The notes: generated from the letters alone by a model not told the origin. DNA of 64,000 nt from Paenibacillus senegalimassiliensis (GCF_001486585.1 NZ_LN909046.1:1-64000); one strand, 5' to 3'; shown: positions 44,783 through 55,445, counted from the stretch's first letter. A program made the numbers and translations.

Positions 44783-46903
44783 ATGGAACATTTTCAAAGT
44801 GCCTATCAAGAAGAGGTAGCGCGGCTTGACCGCACCCTAGAGGAGATAGACAAGCAACTGCAACGATTGCGGGGAATTCCGGTGTATACGGGGCAGGACT
44901 TTACCGAGCAATTACTGGAAGAGAACCGGGAGAGCCAGAGGAAGCAACTGGAGCAATCGGTGCGCGAGCCGTATTTTGGCCGACTGGATTTTGAGGAGAA
45001 GGGAAAGGGCAAAACCCCGTTATATATTGGCAAGGTAGGCGTGGGCGACACTGAGGGCAAGGAGCCGATTGTGATTGATTGGCGGGCTCCGGCAGCCAGT
45101 CTGTTCTATTCGTTTACCGGCGGGGATGATGCGGCATATACGGCACCTGAGGGCGTAATTGAAGGCCTTGTGTATCTGAAGCGGAATATCGTTATTCGCA
45201 AGGGTATTCTGGATCGGGTAGCGGATACTTACAATCGAGAGAGTGACGGTCCTGCGGTATCGGATGAATTCCTCGTTTACCGGCTAGGCGAGAATAAGGA
45301 TAATCGCCTGCGTGATATCGTCTCGACCATCCAGGCCGAGCAGGACAAGATTATTCGTGCGGCTAAAAATACGGCGTTGATTATTCAAGGGGTGGCCGGT
45401 AGTGGGAAGACGACGGTGGCGCTACATCGGCTGGCTTTTTTATTGTATCAGTACAAGGAGCAGATTCGTGCAGAACGGATGGTTATCTTTGCGCCGAATC
45501 ATATGTTCATCGATTATATCTCTGATGTGTTGCCTGAGCTTGGGGTTGGCGATATCCAGCAGAGCACATTCAGTGATTGGGCAGGCAAGGTTCTGGAGCT
45601 AGGAGAAATAGATCTGGACGGATCGGACGTATTGTCTGGCTGGTTCGATGCTGCTGACCATGAGGAGGCGCGGAAGGAAGAGGAGTTGCCGGGTCGCTTC
45701 AAGGGCTCGATGGCTTTCAAGGAGATTATTGATGATGCTGTGGTTAGTCTGGAGTCTAGTTGTGTGCCTGAGGGAGACTTTGAGCCTTGGGATGGAGCCA
45801 GGTTGTCCCGCGAGGAAATTATCGGCTGGTTTGAAGGCGAATATCGGCATTACCCGGTAGCGCTCCGTAAGGAAAGGGTACTGGCCCGTATTCATCGCTG
45901 GATTGAGATGCGTCTTAAGCATTCTCCTTCGGCGGCTGCGCTGAAGGAACGTAAGAAGAAGGCCCAGCAAAGGGAGAAGAGCTACGCCAAGAAGTGGCCT
46001 GAACTGACGCCCCTTAGCCTGTATAAGGAAATGTTCCAAGCTGGCAAGGGAAGTAATAAGGCGGCAGACTTGGTTGATGTGAAGCATCGAATACCTGCAG
46101 GCATTCTAAAAGAAACACAAGCTCGGCTGAAGAAAAATGTGGTAAGGGAAGAGGATCTGCCCGGCTTGTTGTATCTATATACATTGATTCATGAGATTGA
46201 CGGTAAGCTGACATTTGACCATGTGGTCATTGATGAAGCGCAGGATTTCTCTCCTTTTCAAGTCTACGTGCTGGATCGCTTTGTGAAGGGACATTCCTTC
46301 ACCATTCTCGGGGACCTGTCGCAAGGCATCCATTACTACAAAGGGGTGCGTCGCTGGGAGGAAATGAGCAGCTTGTTTGGGCCGGAGGAGACGGCTTATT
46401 TTGCGCTGACCCGGAGCTACCGCTCGACGATGGAAATTATTCAGTTCGCGAATGAGATTTTGCAACGGGGGGTTGGGGCAGATTTACTGGCCGTGCCCGT
46501 GTTCCGCAGCGGAGAGCCAGTGCGGCTCCTGAAGGCTAGTGGGGGAGGCCGCCCAGAGGTGCTTCGCCAGATACTGGATGAGGCTTTGGCAGGTACCATC
46601 CGCACGGCGGCAGTGCTGACTAGGACGAGTGAGGATGCGAAAAGCCTGCATGCTGAGCTTGTTGCTGGCGGCATGGATGCCAACTTGATCGATGGTGAGC
46701 TCAGGGAATATGCAGGCGGGGTGTCGGTACTGCCGGTTTATCTGTCCAAGGGTCTGGAATTCGATGCGGTTATCGTTACCGACGTGGATGCCAGCCATTA
46801 TGGGGTTAATGATGCCAAGTTGCTTTACGTTGGATGCACCCGGGCGCTGCATGCGCTGTGGCTCCTGCATGGCGAGGAATTGCCTCCTTACGTAGCTGGA
46901 TAA
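44783..46903 (+). CDS. helD: RNA polymerase recycling ATPase HelD
   Basis: This 706-residue superfamily 1 helicase-like protein has a long N-terminal coiled coil (about 1-70, rich in Glu/Lys/Leu) that in HelD enters the RNA polymerase secondary channel. It also has Walker A QGVAGSGKTTVALHRLAFLL, Walker B DEAQDFS, and C-terminal motifs TRSYRST and YVGCTRALHAL. HelD dislodges stalled polymerase from DNA. ATG 44783 follows TAGGAGG. The last 16 bases overlap the convergent HNH gene. Confidence 0.94.
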   Translation: MEHFQSAYQEEVARLDRTLEEIDKQLQRLRGIPVYTGQDFTEQLLEENRESQRKQLEQSVREPYFGRLDFEEKGKGKTPLYIGKVGVGDTEGKEPIVIDWRAPAASLFYSFTGGDDAAYTAPEGVIEGLVYLKRNIVIRKGILDRVADTYNRESDGPAVSDEFLVYRLGENKDNRLRDIVSTIQAEQDKIIRAAKNTALIIQGVAGSGKTTVALHRLAFLLYQYKEQIRAERMVIFAPNHMFIDYISDVLPELGVGDIQQSTFSDWAGKVLELGEIDLDGSDVLSGWFDAADHEEARKEEELPGRFKGSMAFKEIIDDAVVSLESSCVPEGDFEPWDGARLSREEIIGWFEGEYRHYPVALRKERVLARIHRWIEMRLKHSPSAAALKERKKKAQQREKSYAKKWPELTPLSLYKEMFQAGKGSNKAADLVDVKHRIPAGILKETQARLKKNVVREEDLPGLLYLYTLIHEIDGKLTFDHVVIDEAQDFSPFQVYVLDRFVKGHSFTILGDLSQGIHYYKGVRRWEEMSSLFGPEETAYFALTRSYRSTMEIIQFANEILQRGVGADLLAVPVFRSGEPVRLLKASGGGRPEVLRQILDEALAGTIRTAAVLTRTSEDAKSLHAELVAGGMDANLIDGELREYAGGVSVLPVYLSKGLEFDAVIVTDVDASHYGVNDAKLLYVGCTRALHALWLLHGEELPPYVAG

Positions 46904-47832
46904 ACGTCGTCTTCAATAAAGTCCTCCAGAAAGCGGTCTGCCTTGCTCTGGTTGCAGAGGTTACAGGCGCAGACACAGTTGACGGGGGTGGTATGACCGC
47001 CCTTGGCTTTGGGGAGCAAATGATCGATGGTATCACCGTATTCACCGCAGAAGAAGCAGGTATAGTTGTCCCGATTCAGGATGTAACGGCGAAACGCCTT
47101 GTTGGTGTAGAGACGGCGGATCGTAAATGGGTTAACGATAACGGCCATATGCTCGCGGACGAGCGTAACAGCGAGTTCAAGCTCCACCTCTTGTTGCCAC
47201 CGTCTGCCCTTGTCGGTCCGTCCACGCATGCGAATCATCCCGTTCTTGTTCGGACGAAGGGTCCGCACGTCAGGTCCCTCAACTCTCGGCGGGGGCGCGG
47301 GCAGTGCCCGTTTGATGCGGCGCTTGGGCGCGGCATGTACCCCCGCCGCGCTGCGGGTAACAAGCTGAGCCTCAATACCAGCCTTGTTCTCGCCGTCTTG
47401 CAGGGCAGAGGTTATGTTGCCGCGGGCGAGGGCTGCTGCCTCTGTCCCGGTCTTGCCTCTGCGGCGTTTCCGCTTGCGCTTGCGCACCTGCTTCACTAAT
47501 GTTGGAGCTGTCTCTGCTGGCTCAGCGCCAGGTACAGTAGCTTGGGTTTGCGGTAGTATGTTGGTCCTGCCTCCGTTGAACGGCTTGTGGACATCTTGCT
47601 CACTATCTTGCGGCTTCGCATCATAGTCAGACTCGGTGCTGTGCTTGTCCTTCGCCATGGCCTGCCGTTTGCGTTCCGCACGGCAGGCACGACAGGCCCC
47701 GCGGCGTTCTCCCTTGCCAGAGCGCTTGCCTGTACGACGCAGGAACTCGCCTACGGGTCTCGTTTCGCCACAATAGGCACATATTTTAACGGCCTTTGCC
47801 GGAGTGCTTGCCTGTTCTGATTGCTGAGTCAA
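46888..47832 (-). CDS. HNH endonuclease with N-terminal zinc-ribbon-like region
   Basis: This 314-residue basic protein has an N-terminal CAYCG..CRACR cysteine pair, like an HNH-associated zinc knuckle, then a long Lys/Arg-rich linker. A C-terminal HNH domain follows: YTCFFCG, IDHLLPKAKGG, PVNCVCACNLCNQSKADR, with zinc Cys pairs and the catalytic DH. TTG 47832 lies a few bases after AGAGGTGA; GTG 47841 is an in-frame alternative overlapping the ribosome site. The last 16 bases overlap the 3' end of helD tail to tail. No intron, phage or restriction genes are nearby, so its role is unclear. Confidence 0.85.
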   Translation of the reverse strand: MTQQSEQASTPAKAVKICAYCGETRPVGEFLRRTGKRSGKGERRGACRACRAERKRQAMAKDKHSTESDYDAKPQDSEQDVHKPFNGGRTNILPQTQATVPGAEPAETAPTLVKQVRKRKRKRRRGKTGTEAAALARGNITSALQDGENKAGIEAQLVTRSAAGVHAAPKRRIKRALPAPPPRVEGPDVRTLRPNKNGMIRMRGRTDKGRRWQQEVELELAVTLVREHMAVIVNPFTIRRLYTNKAFRRYILNRDNYTCFFCGEYGDTIDHLLPKAKGGHTTPVNCVCACNLCNQSKADRFLEDFIEDDVYPAT

Positions 47833-47942
47833 AAAAATCACCTCTATTCAAACGAACTGTGAAGACATAATTCTATTATAACCTTCGCCAGGCCCACACT
47901 CCATATTTGCCTGGCCGCAGCTTGGAGTGATCTGGTATATGC

Positions 47943-48029
47943 CAAAGAAGCCCACCTTAAGAAAAGACCGTTGCGGGATGTTTCCCTGCTAGTCAATTTC
48001 GATAACGGAAGGGCTTCTTTTATTTTTCT
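47943..48029. terminator. Long hairpin downstream of the CD3324-type gene
   Basis: AAAGAAGCCC near 47945 pairs with GGGCTTCTTT near 48015-48025, with an inner CCGTT/AACGG pair. It lies between the HNH and CD3324-type genes, and T-rich flanks on both sides would terminate transcription. Confidence 0.65.
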
Positions 48030-48042
48030 ATGCATATATGAG

Positions 48043-48339
48043 CTATTCGGTCACGGTGGCCGGCTGTTGGAGCGAGCGCACCTTGGTCACAATTTTGCGT
48101 ATGCTTTCTTCGGATAGATGATAGCTTGTAGCCAATTCGCCTACGGTACTACCACTACGGTATTGCCGATAAATCTCCTCATTGCGGCTTGCGATAGAAT
48201 TCCGGGTGCCGCTGAGTTCGCCCCATAAGGCCCTTGAGTGATTCAGCTTGGGGATGTAGAGTAATTCTCCCTGAATATAATTTTGTAGCTCTTGCAGTAA
48301 CCTAGGGGGAAGAACATCCTTCCCATTTTTGTAGTTCAC
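48043..48339 (-). CDS. CD3324-family small DNA-binding-like protein
   Basis: This 98-residue protein begins NYKNGKDVLPPRLLQELQNY and continues QGELLYIPK, the conserved start of the CD3324 (Mor-activator-like) family. It ends with a helix-turn-helix (GSTVGELATSYHLSEESIRK). It is probably a small transcription factor. GTG 48339 is nine bases after AGGAGG (48349-48354); ATG 48345, two codons earlier, is only three bases away. Both are possible. Confidence 0.8.
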   Translation of the reverse strand: MNYKNGKDVLPPRLLQELQNYIQGELLYIPKLNHSRALWGELSGTRNSIASRNEEIYRQYRSGSTVGELATSYHLSEESIRKIVTKVRSLQQPATVTE

Positions 48340-48345
48340 GATCAT

Positions 48346-48752
48346 GTGCCTCCTTATTTCGTGGTCCTTGTTCTGTTGCAGCAATTACGATATAAGTCAA
48401 CATGGCCGTAAATCCCCCTTTCGGTTTCGGTTTTTTGCTTGCGTTTATCTTAACATAGGCTCAGGAAAAACGAAAATAAGGGGAGCTGTTCCCAGCCCCC
48501 CGCTTGTATCGGGTTTCCGCTTACGCGGAAACCACCTCACTCACTGAAATCACTTCGATCAGCCCCCTTTCACGTGATTCGTCGGCCCGACAACTATATT
48601 AACTCATATCTGCCATGAAGAAGAAAGCGAAAGAACAATTATAAGTATTTTTTACTCCCGGATAACGGTTAGTTCAATTGATGTAGATGTGCTAGAATAA
48701 ATAGGGTTATCCTATACTAGGGAATATGTAACAATCAAGGAAGTGACTATAC
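48346..48752. other. 407-base intergenic region before rarA
   Basis: This divergent promoter region lies between the CD3324-type gene and rarA. It holds a stable hairpin, GGTTTCCGC/GCGGAAACC, at 48512-48533 without a T run, and a small palindrome GTCGGCCCGAC near 48582. No ORF with a ribosome site and no known riboswitch pattern was found. Confidence 0.5.
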
Positions 48753-50063
48753 GTGGATTTATTTTCTTACCAAGAAGACAAAGGAACGGCGGGGCGGCTG
48801 CTGGCTGATCGGATGCGCCCGACCTCGCTGGATGAATATATAGGGCAGGAGCATATCGTGGGTCCAGGCAAGCTATTGCGCCGGGCCATTGAGGCGGATC
48901 AGGTATCTTCCATTTTGCTGTATGGCCCTCCCGGCTGCGGTAAGACCACACTGGCCCATATTATTTCGGCACATACCAAGGCGGAATTTATCCGTCTGAA
49001 TGCGGTCGATGCCTCGGTCAAGGACGTTCGGGAAGTGATTGAGAAGGCGCATAATGACAAGGCTTTTTACGGGACCAAGACGATCCTGTTCCTCGACGAG
49101 GTACACCGGTTCAACAGCTCGAGACAGGATGCGTTGTTGCCTGCGGTGGAGAAGGGGACGATCATATTTATAGGGGCGACGACGGAAAATCCGTTCCATT
49201 ATGTAAATGGCGCTTTGATGAGTCGCTCTACGCTGTTTCAGCTTGAATCGCTCACCAAGGAGCATTCGCTTCTGGCTATGCGGCGGGCGCTGTTGGATAC
49301 CGAGAAGGGGCTGGGATTCATGCAGCTAACGGTAGATGAGGAGGCGCTGCTACATATTGCGGCCATGGCCAACGGTGATATTCGCCGGGCGTTAAACGCG
49401 CTCGAACTAGCTGCGATGACGACACCGCCGCAATCGGACGGTACGGTGCATGTTACCCTGGAGGTAGCGGAAGAATCCATTCGTCGTCCACTCGTCAAGG
49501 CCGATGAATCTACACAATATGATGTGTTGTCTGCGTTCCACAAGAGCATTCGTGGCTCCAGCGATGCTGCTGTGTTCTGGTTCTTGTATGCGGTAGAGAA
49601 GCTGGGTATGGACCCGATGACGTTTATCCGCCGCTTAATTGCGGCCAGTAGCGAGGATATTGGGCTGGCCAATCCACAAGCTTTGGTGCAGTCAGTCAGC
49701 GCTCTGGATGCTTACCGTAATAATGGCTGGCCCGAAGCCCGCCTCAATGTGGTACAGGCCATTCTATTCGCGGTGGAGAGCCCTAAGTCGGATGGAGTTG
49801 TAACGACCATCGGCAAGGCACTGGCTGCTATCGAAGAGATTACTTCTGCCGAGGTGCCGCTACATTTGCGGGACACGCACTACAAGGGAGCCATGAAGCT
49901 GGGGCATGAAGGTTATAAGTATCCGCATGATTATCCGGGGCATTATGTACAACAGGAGTATTTGCCGAAGCGGCTTGCCGGACGGACCTTCTATCAAGCC
50001 ACGGAACAAGGAAATGAAGCGAAGATCAAGCATAATCAGGAACTGCGGCGCAAATCGAAGTAG
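48753..50063 (+). CDS. rarA: Replication-associated recombination protein RarA (MgsA)
   Basis: This 436-residue AAA+ ATPase works at stalled replication forks. Walker A is YGPPGCGKT, Walker [11 protein letters not shown] and sensor 1 GATTENP. The C-terminal tetramerisation part has [18 protein letters not shown] and [21 protein letters not shown] 48753 follows AAGGAAGTG. In Bacillus the gene (yrvN) also lies between tcdA and cymR. Confidence 0.95.
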   Translation: MDLFSYQEDKGTAGRLLADRMRPTSLDEYIGQEHIVGPGKLLRRAIEADQVSSILLYGPPGCGKTTLAHIISAHTKAEFIRLNAVDASVKDVREVIEKAHNDKAFYGTKTILFLDEVHRFNSSRQDALLPAVEKGTIIFIGATTENPFHYVNGALMSRSTLFQLESLTKEHSLLAMRRALLDTEKGLGFMQLTVDEEALLHIAAMANGDIRRALNALELAAMTTPPQSDGTVHVTLEVAEESIRRPLVKADESTQYDVLSAFHKSIRGSSDAAVFWFLYAVEKLGMDPMTFIRRLIAASSEDIGLANPQALVQSVSALDAYRNNGWPEARLNVVQAILFAVESPKSDGVVTTIGKALAAIEEITSAEVPLHLRDTHYKGAMKLGHEGYKYPHDYPGHYVQQEYLPKRLAGRTFYQATEQGNEAKIKHNQELRRKSK

Positions 50064-50078
50064 GACAAGACAAATAAA

Positions 50079-50119
50079 GCCCCTTCCCGGTATGGTTTAG
50101 AACCATGCCGGGAAGGGGC
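50079..50119. terminator. Bidirectional terminator between rarA and the SH3-like gene
   Basis: GCCCCTTCCCGG pairs perfectly with CCGGGAAGGGGC and continues with ATGGTT/AACCAT around a TAG loop. It serves two convergent genes. Confidence 0.9.
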
Positions 50120-50139
50120 CGTTAATATTTTGCTGCAGT

Positions 50140-51581
<1,442 letters not shown>

Positions 51582-51756
51582 TCACTCCTTTGAGCGCCGT
51601 GCGCTCTGCCGTTTATTTTATCATAACCGGGACTTTATTTTCCAAAAGACCTGTGATATGTTACGATAAGCATAGGTTAAAGATAGGAATAGAGAGATTT
51701 TTCGGGGAAGAACCGGAATCTCTGGCAATTATGGCGGCTTGTTGCCCCATACTGTC

Positions 51757-51785
51757 TTTACTTGATTAAATCCTAATTATATAAA
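51757..51785 (+). promoter_or_regulatory. Putative sigma-A promoter of cymR
   Basis: TTTACT at 51757-51762 and TATAAA at 51780-51785 are spaced by 17 bases, 31 bases before the start codon. A separate hairpin (AGAGATT..TCGG/CCGG..AATCTCT, about 51692-51722) lies upstream. Confidence 0.55.
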
Positions 51786-51816
51786 GATTACTCGAAAATT
51801 GAAAGAGGTGCCTTGT

Positions 51817-52236
51817 TTGAAAATTTCGACAAAAGGACGCTACGGGCTGACCATCATGATGGAGCTTGCTGCAAAGTTTGGTGAGGGACCTACCTCGCTG
51901 AAAAGCATTGCCGAGAAAAACCAATTATCCGAGCATTATTTGGAGCAATTGATTGCACCGCTGCGTAACGCCGGACTCGTGAAGAGTGTGCGTGGAGCGT
52001 ATGGCGGATATATTTTGGCCCGTGAAGCCACTGAGATTACCGCAGGAGACATTATCCGTGTACTGGAAGGACCGATTTCTCCGGTAGACTTCACCGAAGA
52101 AGACGATCCAGCCAAACGTGATTTGTGGCTGCGAATTCGCGATAGTATTGCGGAAGTGCTCGATTCGACCACACTGGATAGTCTTGTGAATTATGAAGAG
52201 CATGGGTTAAAGCAAAATTATATGTTCTATATCTAG
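51817..52236 (+). CDS. cymR: Rrf2-family regulator CymR
   Basis: This 139-residue winged-helix regulator has N-terminus KISTKGRYGLTIMMELAAKF, recognition region NQLSEHYLEQLIAPLRNAGL and wing SVRGAYGGYILAR. It contains no cysteine, so it is not an Fe-S Rrf2 protein such as IscR or NsrR. That and its length match CymR, which represses cysteine metabolism together with CysK. TTG 51817 is six bases after AGAGGTG; TTG 51799 in frame is rejected. It is flanked by mnmA (reversed) and a candidate RNA. Confidence 0.87.
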   Translation: MKISTKGRYGLTIMMELAAKFGEGPTSLKSIAEKNQLSEHYLEQLIAPLRNAGLVKSVRGAYGGYILAREATEITAGDIIRVLEGPISPVDFTEEDDPAKRDLWLRIRDSIAEVLDSTTLDSLVNYEEHGLKQNYMFYI

Positions 52237-52258
52237 TTTACGATAACAATAGAAACAA

Positions 52259-52380
52259 GGACGGTCGGCAAACCGTCCTCTGTACAAACAACTTGAGTGG
52301 GGTTATGCCCTCCAAGAAAGTTTAATTCATGAAGAAGTGACCCTCACAGGTGCCGACCTTAGAGTGGGTCACTTCTTTTT
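52259..52380 (+). ncRNA. Candidate structured RNA between cymR and the CDF gene
   Basis: Three hairpins follow one another: GGACGGT/ACCGTCC (52259-52278), CTTG..GGGG/CCCT..CAAG (about 52292-52316), and a terminator GAAGTGACCC/GGGTCACTTC (52334-52375) with a T run. GGTCGGCA (52263-52270) in the first hairpin is an exact complement of TGCCGACC (52351-52358) in the top of the terminator hairpin, so a loop-loop contact or an alternative fold is possible. It may be an independent small RNA, a processed cymR 3' UTR or a plain double terminator. Confidence 0.45.
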
Positions 52381-52556
52381 CCTTTCAATGGTATGTTAAA
52401 AGTGCAACGATAAAGGCTGCAAACATTTTGGCTTTGTGCAACCTTCTTTGATAAGGGACATTTTTCGTCCTTTGTATAAAAACGTTTCTCTAGACCCACT
52501 CAAATCGCGTCTGTTAGTATTTAGAAGCGAAGTTCAGGGGCGATAGGGGAGATTAA

Positions 52557-53435
52557 ATGATGGAACAACAACAGCGCTTTGAGAATTTAAAATTGGGTGA
52601 ACGCGGAGCCATCATAAGTATCATTGCTTATGTTTGTTTGTCTACGTTGAAGCTAATCATCGGGGTAGTATCAAATTCGGAAGCCCTGAAAGCGGACGGT
52701 TTAAATAATGCAACAGATATTGTTGCCTCTATAGCGGTGCTGATTGGTCTCAAATTAGCCCAAAGGCCGGCGGATGAGGACCATCCTTATGGACACTGGA
52801 AATCGGAGACTATCGCTTCATTAGTTGCCTCTTTTATCATGATGGCCGTAGGGATACAGGTTCTGATCACAGCCGTTATTTCCGTATTTCAGCGGAATCA
52901 GCAGGTACCTGACCTGATTTCAGTTTGGACGGGCCTTTTTTGTGCAATGGTTATGTATTTCGTATATCGTTACAACAAAAGTCTCGCGATAAAAATTAAA
53001 AGTCAGGCGGTTATGGCGGCTGCCAAAGATAATATGTCTGATGCCTTGGTTAGTATTGGGGCCGTCATAGGTATTATAGGATCTCAGTTTGGTTTTCCCT
53101 GGCTGGATTCTGTAACGGCTGTTATTGTAGGTGTTGTTATTTGTAAGACCGCATGGGATATTTTTCGTGAAGCTTCCCTTCATTTATCTGACGGCTTTGA
53201 CGAAACGGCTATACTGTCCTTCAAGGAGGCTGTAAAGCAGGTGGAGGGCGTCGAAGAGGTGAAAGAACTGCGGGCAAGAAATTATGGAAGTAGCGCTATT
53301 GTTGATGTTGTTTTATCTATTAAAGGTGGACTGGGGTTTCAAGAGGCTCATAATGTCGCTACGAATGTTGAGAATGAGCTGAAGAAATCTACAGAAGTGC
53401 TGGAAGTCCATGTGCACTACGAGCCTTCCAAGTAG
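52557..53435 (+). CDS. Cation diffusion facilitator, probable Mn(II) exporter
   Basis: This 292-residue protein has six membrane helices. Helix 2 carries KADGLNNATDIVAS (NxxxD) and helix 5 KDNMSDALVSIGA (DxxxD), the pattern seen in manganese CDF exporters (MntE/MneP), in place of the helix-5 His of zinc exporters. The cytosolic ferredoxin-like domain (QVEGVEEVKELRARNYGSS) ends VHVHYEPSK. ATG 52557 or 52560 follows GGGGAG. The metal choice is inference from the motif. The 52381-52556 leader shows a small hairpin, AAGGGAC/GTCCTTT, near 52450, and no clear MntR site. Confidence 0.85.
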   Translation: MMEQQQRFENLKLGERGAIISIIAYVCLSTLKLIIGVVSNSEALKADGLNNATDIVASIAVLIGLKLAQRPADEDHPYGHWKSETIASLVASFIMMAVGIQVLITAVISVFQRNQQVPDLISVWTGLFCAMVMYFVYRYNKSLAIKIKSQAVMAAAKDNMSDALVSIGAVIGIIGSQFGFPWLDSVTAVIVGVVICKTAWDIFREASLHLSDGFDETAILSFKEAVKQVEGVEEVKELRARNYGSSAIVDVVLSIKGGLGFQEAHNVATNVENELKKSTEVLEVHVHYEPSK

Positions 53436-53489
53436 CGCAATTGAGGTTCACGATCTTCCAGTTGACCATACAGGCCATCGTCTGTTAAG

Positions 53490-53512
53490 ATACAGAACGA
53501 ACGTTCAGTATA
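53490..53512. promoter_or_regulatory. TetR operator copy 1, before the tetR-type gene
   Basis: ATACAGAACGAACGTTCAGTATA (one base different from copy 2 at 54148-54170) contains the palindrome GAACGTTC and lies 15 bases before the regulator start, where binding would block its transcription. Confidence 0.8.
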
Positions 53513-53527
53513 AAGTGAGGTGTTCCT

Positions 53528-54115
53528 ATGAACAAGAAGCTGCAGCAAAGCTTGGAAACGAGAAGGCGAATCACGGAGGCGGCCAAGGAATTGATTTTTA
53601 AGAAGGGCTATAAGGCGACCTCGATCGAAGATATCGTAAAGGCTACAGGCAGCAGCAAGGGGAATATCTATTATCATTTTAAGAGCAAGGAAGGTCTGTT
53701 CCTTTATCTGATTGAGGAATGGGATGCGGATTGGGAGTATCGCTGGAAGGAGAAGGAGCATTTATATCCGACGGCGACCGATAAATTGTATGCGATGGCG
53801 GATCAGATGGCATTGGAGGATGTGGATCATCCAATGGCCAAGGCTATGGATGAGTTCGTGGGCGGCGATAATTTGTCCGAAGAGGTTCGAGTCAAGCTGG
53901 CCGATATTTTTGCCAACCACTTTGCTTTTAACAAGGACCTGCTGGAACAAGGCATTGCTTCCGGCGAATTTCAGGGAGATGCGGAGGCATTGTCCGTGCT
54001 GCTCGAAAGTTTGATGGTGGGCTTAAGTCAGATGACACGTCTTGTCAAGTTGGGCGAAGTGCGGCGGCTATACCGTGCATCCATTACGGTGTTTTTGAAA
54101 GGAATATCTTCTTAG
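53528..54115 (+). CDS. TetR/AcrR-family repressor of the adjacent efflux gene
   Basis: This 195-residue protein has the N-terminal TetR helix-turn-helix (ITEAAKELIFKKGYKATSIE, then KATGSSKGNIYYHFKSKEGL) and a helical ligand-binding domain with several Trp and Tyr residues. ATG 53528 follows GTGAGGTGTTCCT. Near-identical operators lie before this gene and before the MFS gene, so it very probably represses both and is released by a transported compound. Confidence 0.9.
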   Translation: MNKKLQQSLETRRRITEAAKELIFKKGYKATSIEDIVKATGSSKGNIYYHFKSKEGLFLYLIEEWDADWEYRWKEKEHLYPTATDKLYAMADQMALEDVDHPMAKAMDEFVGGDNLSEEVRVKLADIFANHFAFNKDLLEQGIASGEFQGDAEALSVLLESLMVGLSQMTRLVKLGEVRRLYRASITVFLKGISS

Positions 54116-54147
54116 AGGTAGTTCTTAGATATTTTTTCTTTCGCTTA

Positions 54148-54170
54148 ATACAGACCGAACGTTCAGTATA
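54148..54170. promoter_or_regulatory. TetR operator copy 2, before the MFS gene
   Basis: A 23-base site matching copy 1 at 22 positions, centred on GAACGTTC, 46 bases before the MFS start. Confidence 0.82.
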
Positions 54171-54215
54171 TATACTAGTAATAAATTTATTCTAATGGTA
54201 TTTGGAGGAATCATC

Positions 54216-55445
54216 ATGTCTTTACTACTACGCAATAACGGTGCTATTTTGCTGTTGATGCTTAATATCTTTCTTGTGTTTATGGGTATCGGACTTGTCA
54301 TCCCTATCATGCCTACCTACATGACGGAACTGCATATCAGTGGCAGTATGGTCGGGATGCTGGTGGCGGCTTTTTCGCTGACTCAGCTACTATTTTCTCC
54401 ATTTGCTGGGCGATTGTCTGATTCGCTCGGTCGGAAAAAGATTATCGTTGCCGGGATGCTGGTATTTGGTTTGTCGGAATGGATTTTCGGCGCGGCGAGC
54501 ACTCCGCTATTACTGTTTACAGCCAGAATGCTGGGCGGCGTTGGCGCAGCTTTCATCATGCCAGCCGTCATGGCCTATGCAGCAGACGTAACCAGTGGAG
54601 CCGAACGGGCCAAGGGCATGGGACTAATTAATGCGGCTATTACCACCGGTTTTATTATTGGCCCTGGTATTGGTGGTTATATCGCTGAATTCGGAATACG
54701 TGTTCCGTTCTATGCGGCAGCCGTTGCCGGATTGGTGGCAGCAATTGTCACCAGCTTTATGCTACCAGAATCTCGCGGTGAGCAAAGTAATCAAGAAGAA
54801 AGCAAACAGGGGACGAAACGAGTGGAAGAGAACTTGTTTGTACAATTGGCGCGTTCCTATCGCCAGCCTTATTTCATCAGCTTGATTATTGTATTCGTAC
54901 TTTCGTTTGGCTTAGCAAATTATGAGACAGTCTTCGGTCTCTTTGTGGATCATAAGTTTGGCTTTACCCCGCGTGATATTGCCATGATCATTACCTTTGG
55001 CTCAATCTCGGGTGCAGTGGTGCAAGCGACGGTATTTGGCGCTATTCTTAACCGGTTTGGAGAGAAGCGAGTCATCTCCATTACCTTAATTTCAGCGGGC
55101 TTGTGCATTTTGCTAACACTGTTCGTTCATCGTTACTGGCTGATTTTTCTGGTTACGTTTCTGGTATTCCTGTCTATTGATATTTTGCGTCCCGCCGTGG
55201 GAACGCAGTTATCCAAGATGGCGGGGGATCAGCAGGGGTATGTGGCCGGTTTGAATTCGGCGTATACCAGCTTGGGGAATATTGCAGGCCCGCTAGTAGC
55301 AGGAGCCTTGTTTGATATGAATATTAACTATCCTTATATTTCGGCGGCTATTGTGCTGATTTTATGCTTTGTGCTGGCCCTAAGACCTAACAAGGCAACG
55401 CTCCAAGCGAGTTCGTCAGCACAGCAGGCGCAGACCCACTCGTAA
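54216..55445 (+). CDS. MFS drug-efflux transporter (12-helix type)
   Basis: This 409-residue transporter has twelve helices. The drug:H+ antiporter motif A is GRLSDSLGRKK between helices 2 and 3, and motif C-like GFIIGPGIGGYIAEFG lies in helix 5, the antiporter signature shared with NorA, Bmr and Blt. ATG 54216 is seven bases after GGAGG; the upstream in-frame ATG at 54195 would include it. It is controlled with the TetR-type gene. The substrate is unknown. Confidence 0.9.
   Translation: MSLLLRNNGAILLLMLNIFLVFMGIGLVIPIMPTYMTELHISGSMVGMLVAAFSLTQLLFSPFAGRLSDSLGRKKIIVAGMLVFGLSEWIFGAASTPLLLFTARMLGGVGAAFIMPAVMAYAADVTSGAERAKGMGLINAAITTGFIIGPGIGGYIAEFGIRVPFYAAAVAGLVAAIVTSFMLPESRGEQSNQEESKQGTKRVEENLFVQLARSYRQPYFISLIIVFVLSFGLANYETVFGLFVDHKFGFTPRDIAMIITFGSISGAVVQATVFGAILNRFGEKRVISITLISAGLCILLTLFVHRYWLIFLVTFLVFLSIDILRPAVGTQLSKMAGDQQGYVAGLNSAYTSLGNIAGPLVAGALFDMNINYPYISAAIVLILCFVLALRPNKATLQASSSAQQAQTHS

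Noticed and set aside
52259-52380. 6S RNA at the structured intergenic region
   Set aside because: Length is too short for 6S RNA, and the long rod with a central bubble is not formed.
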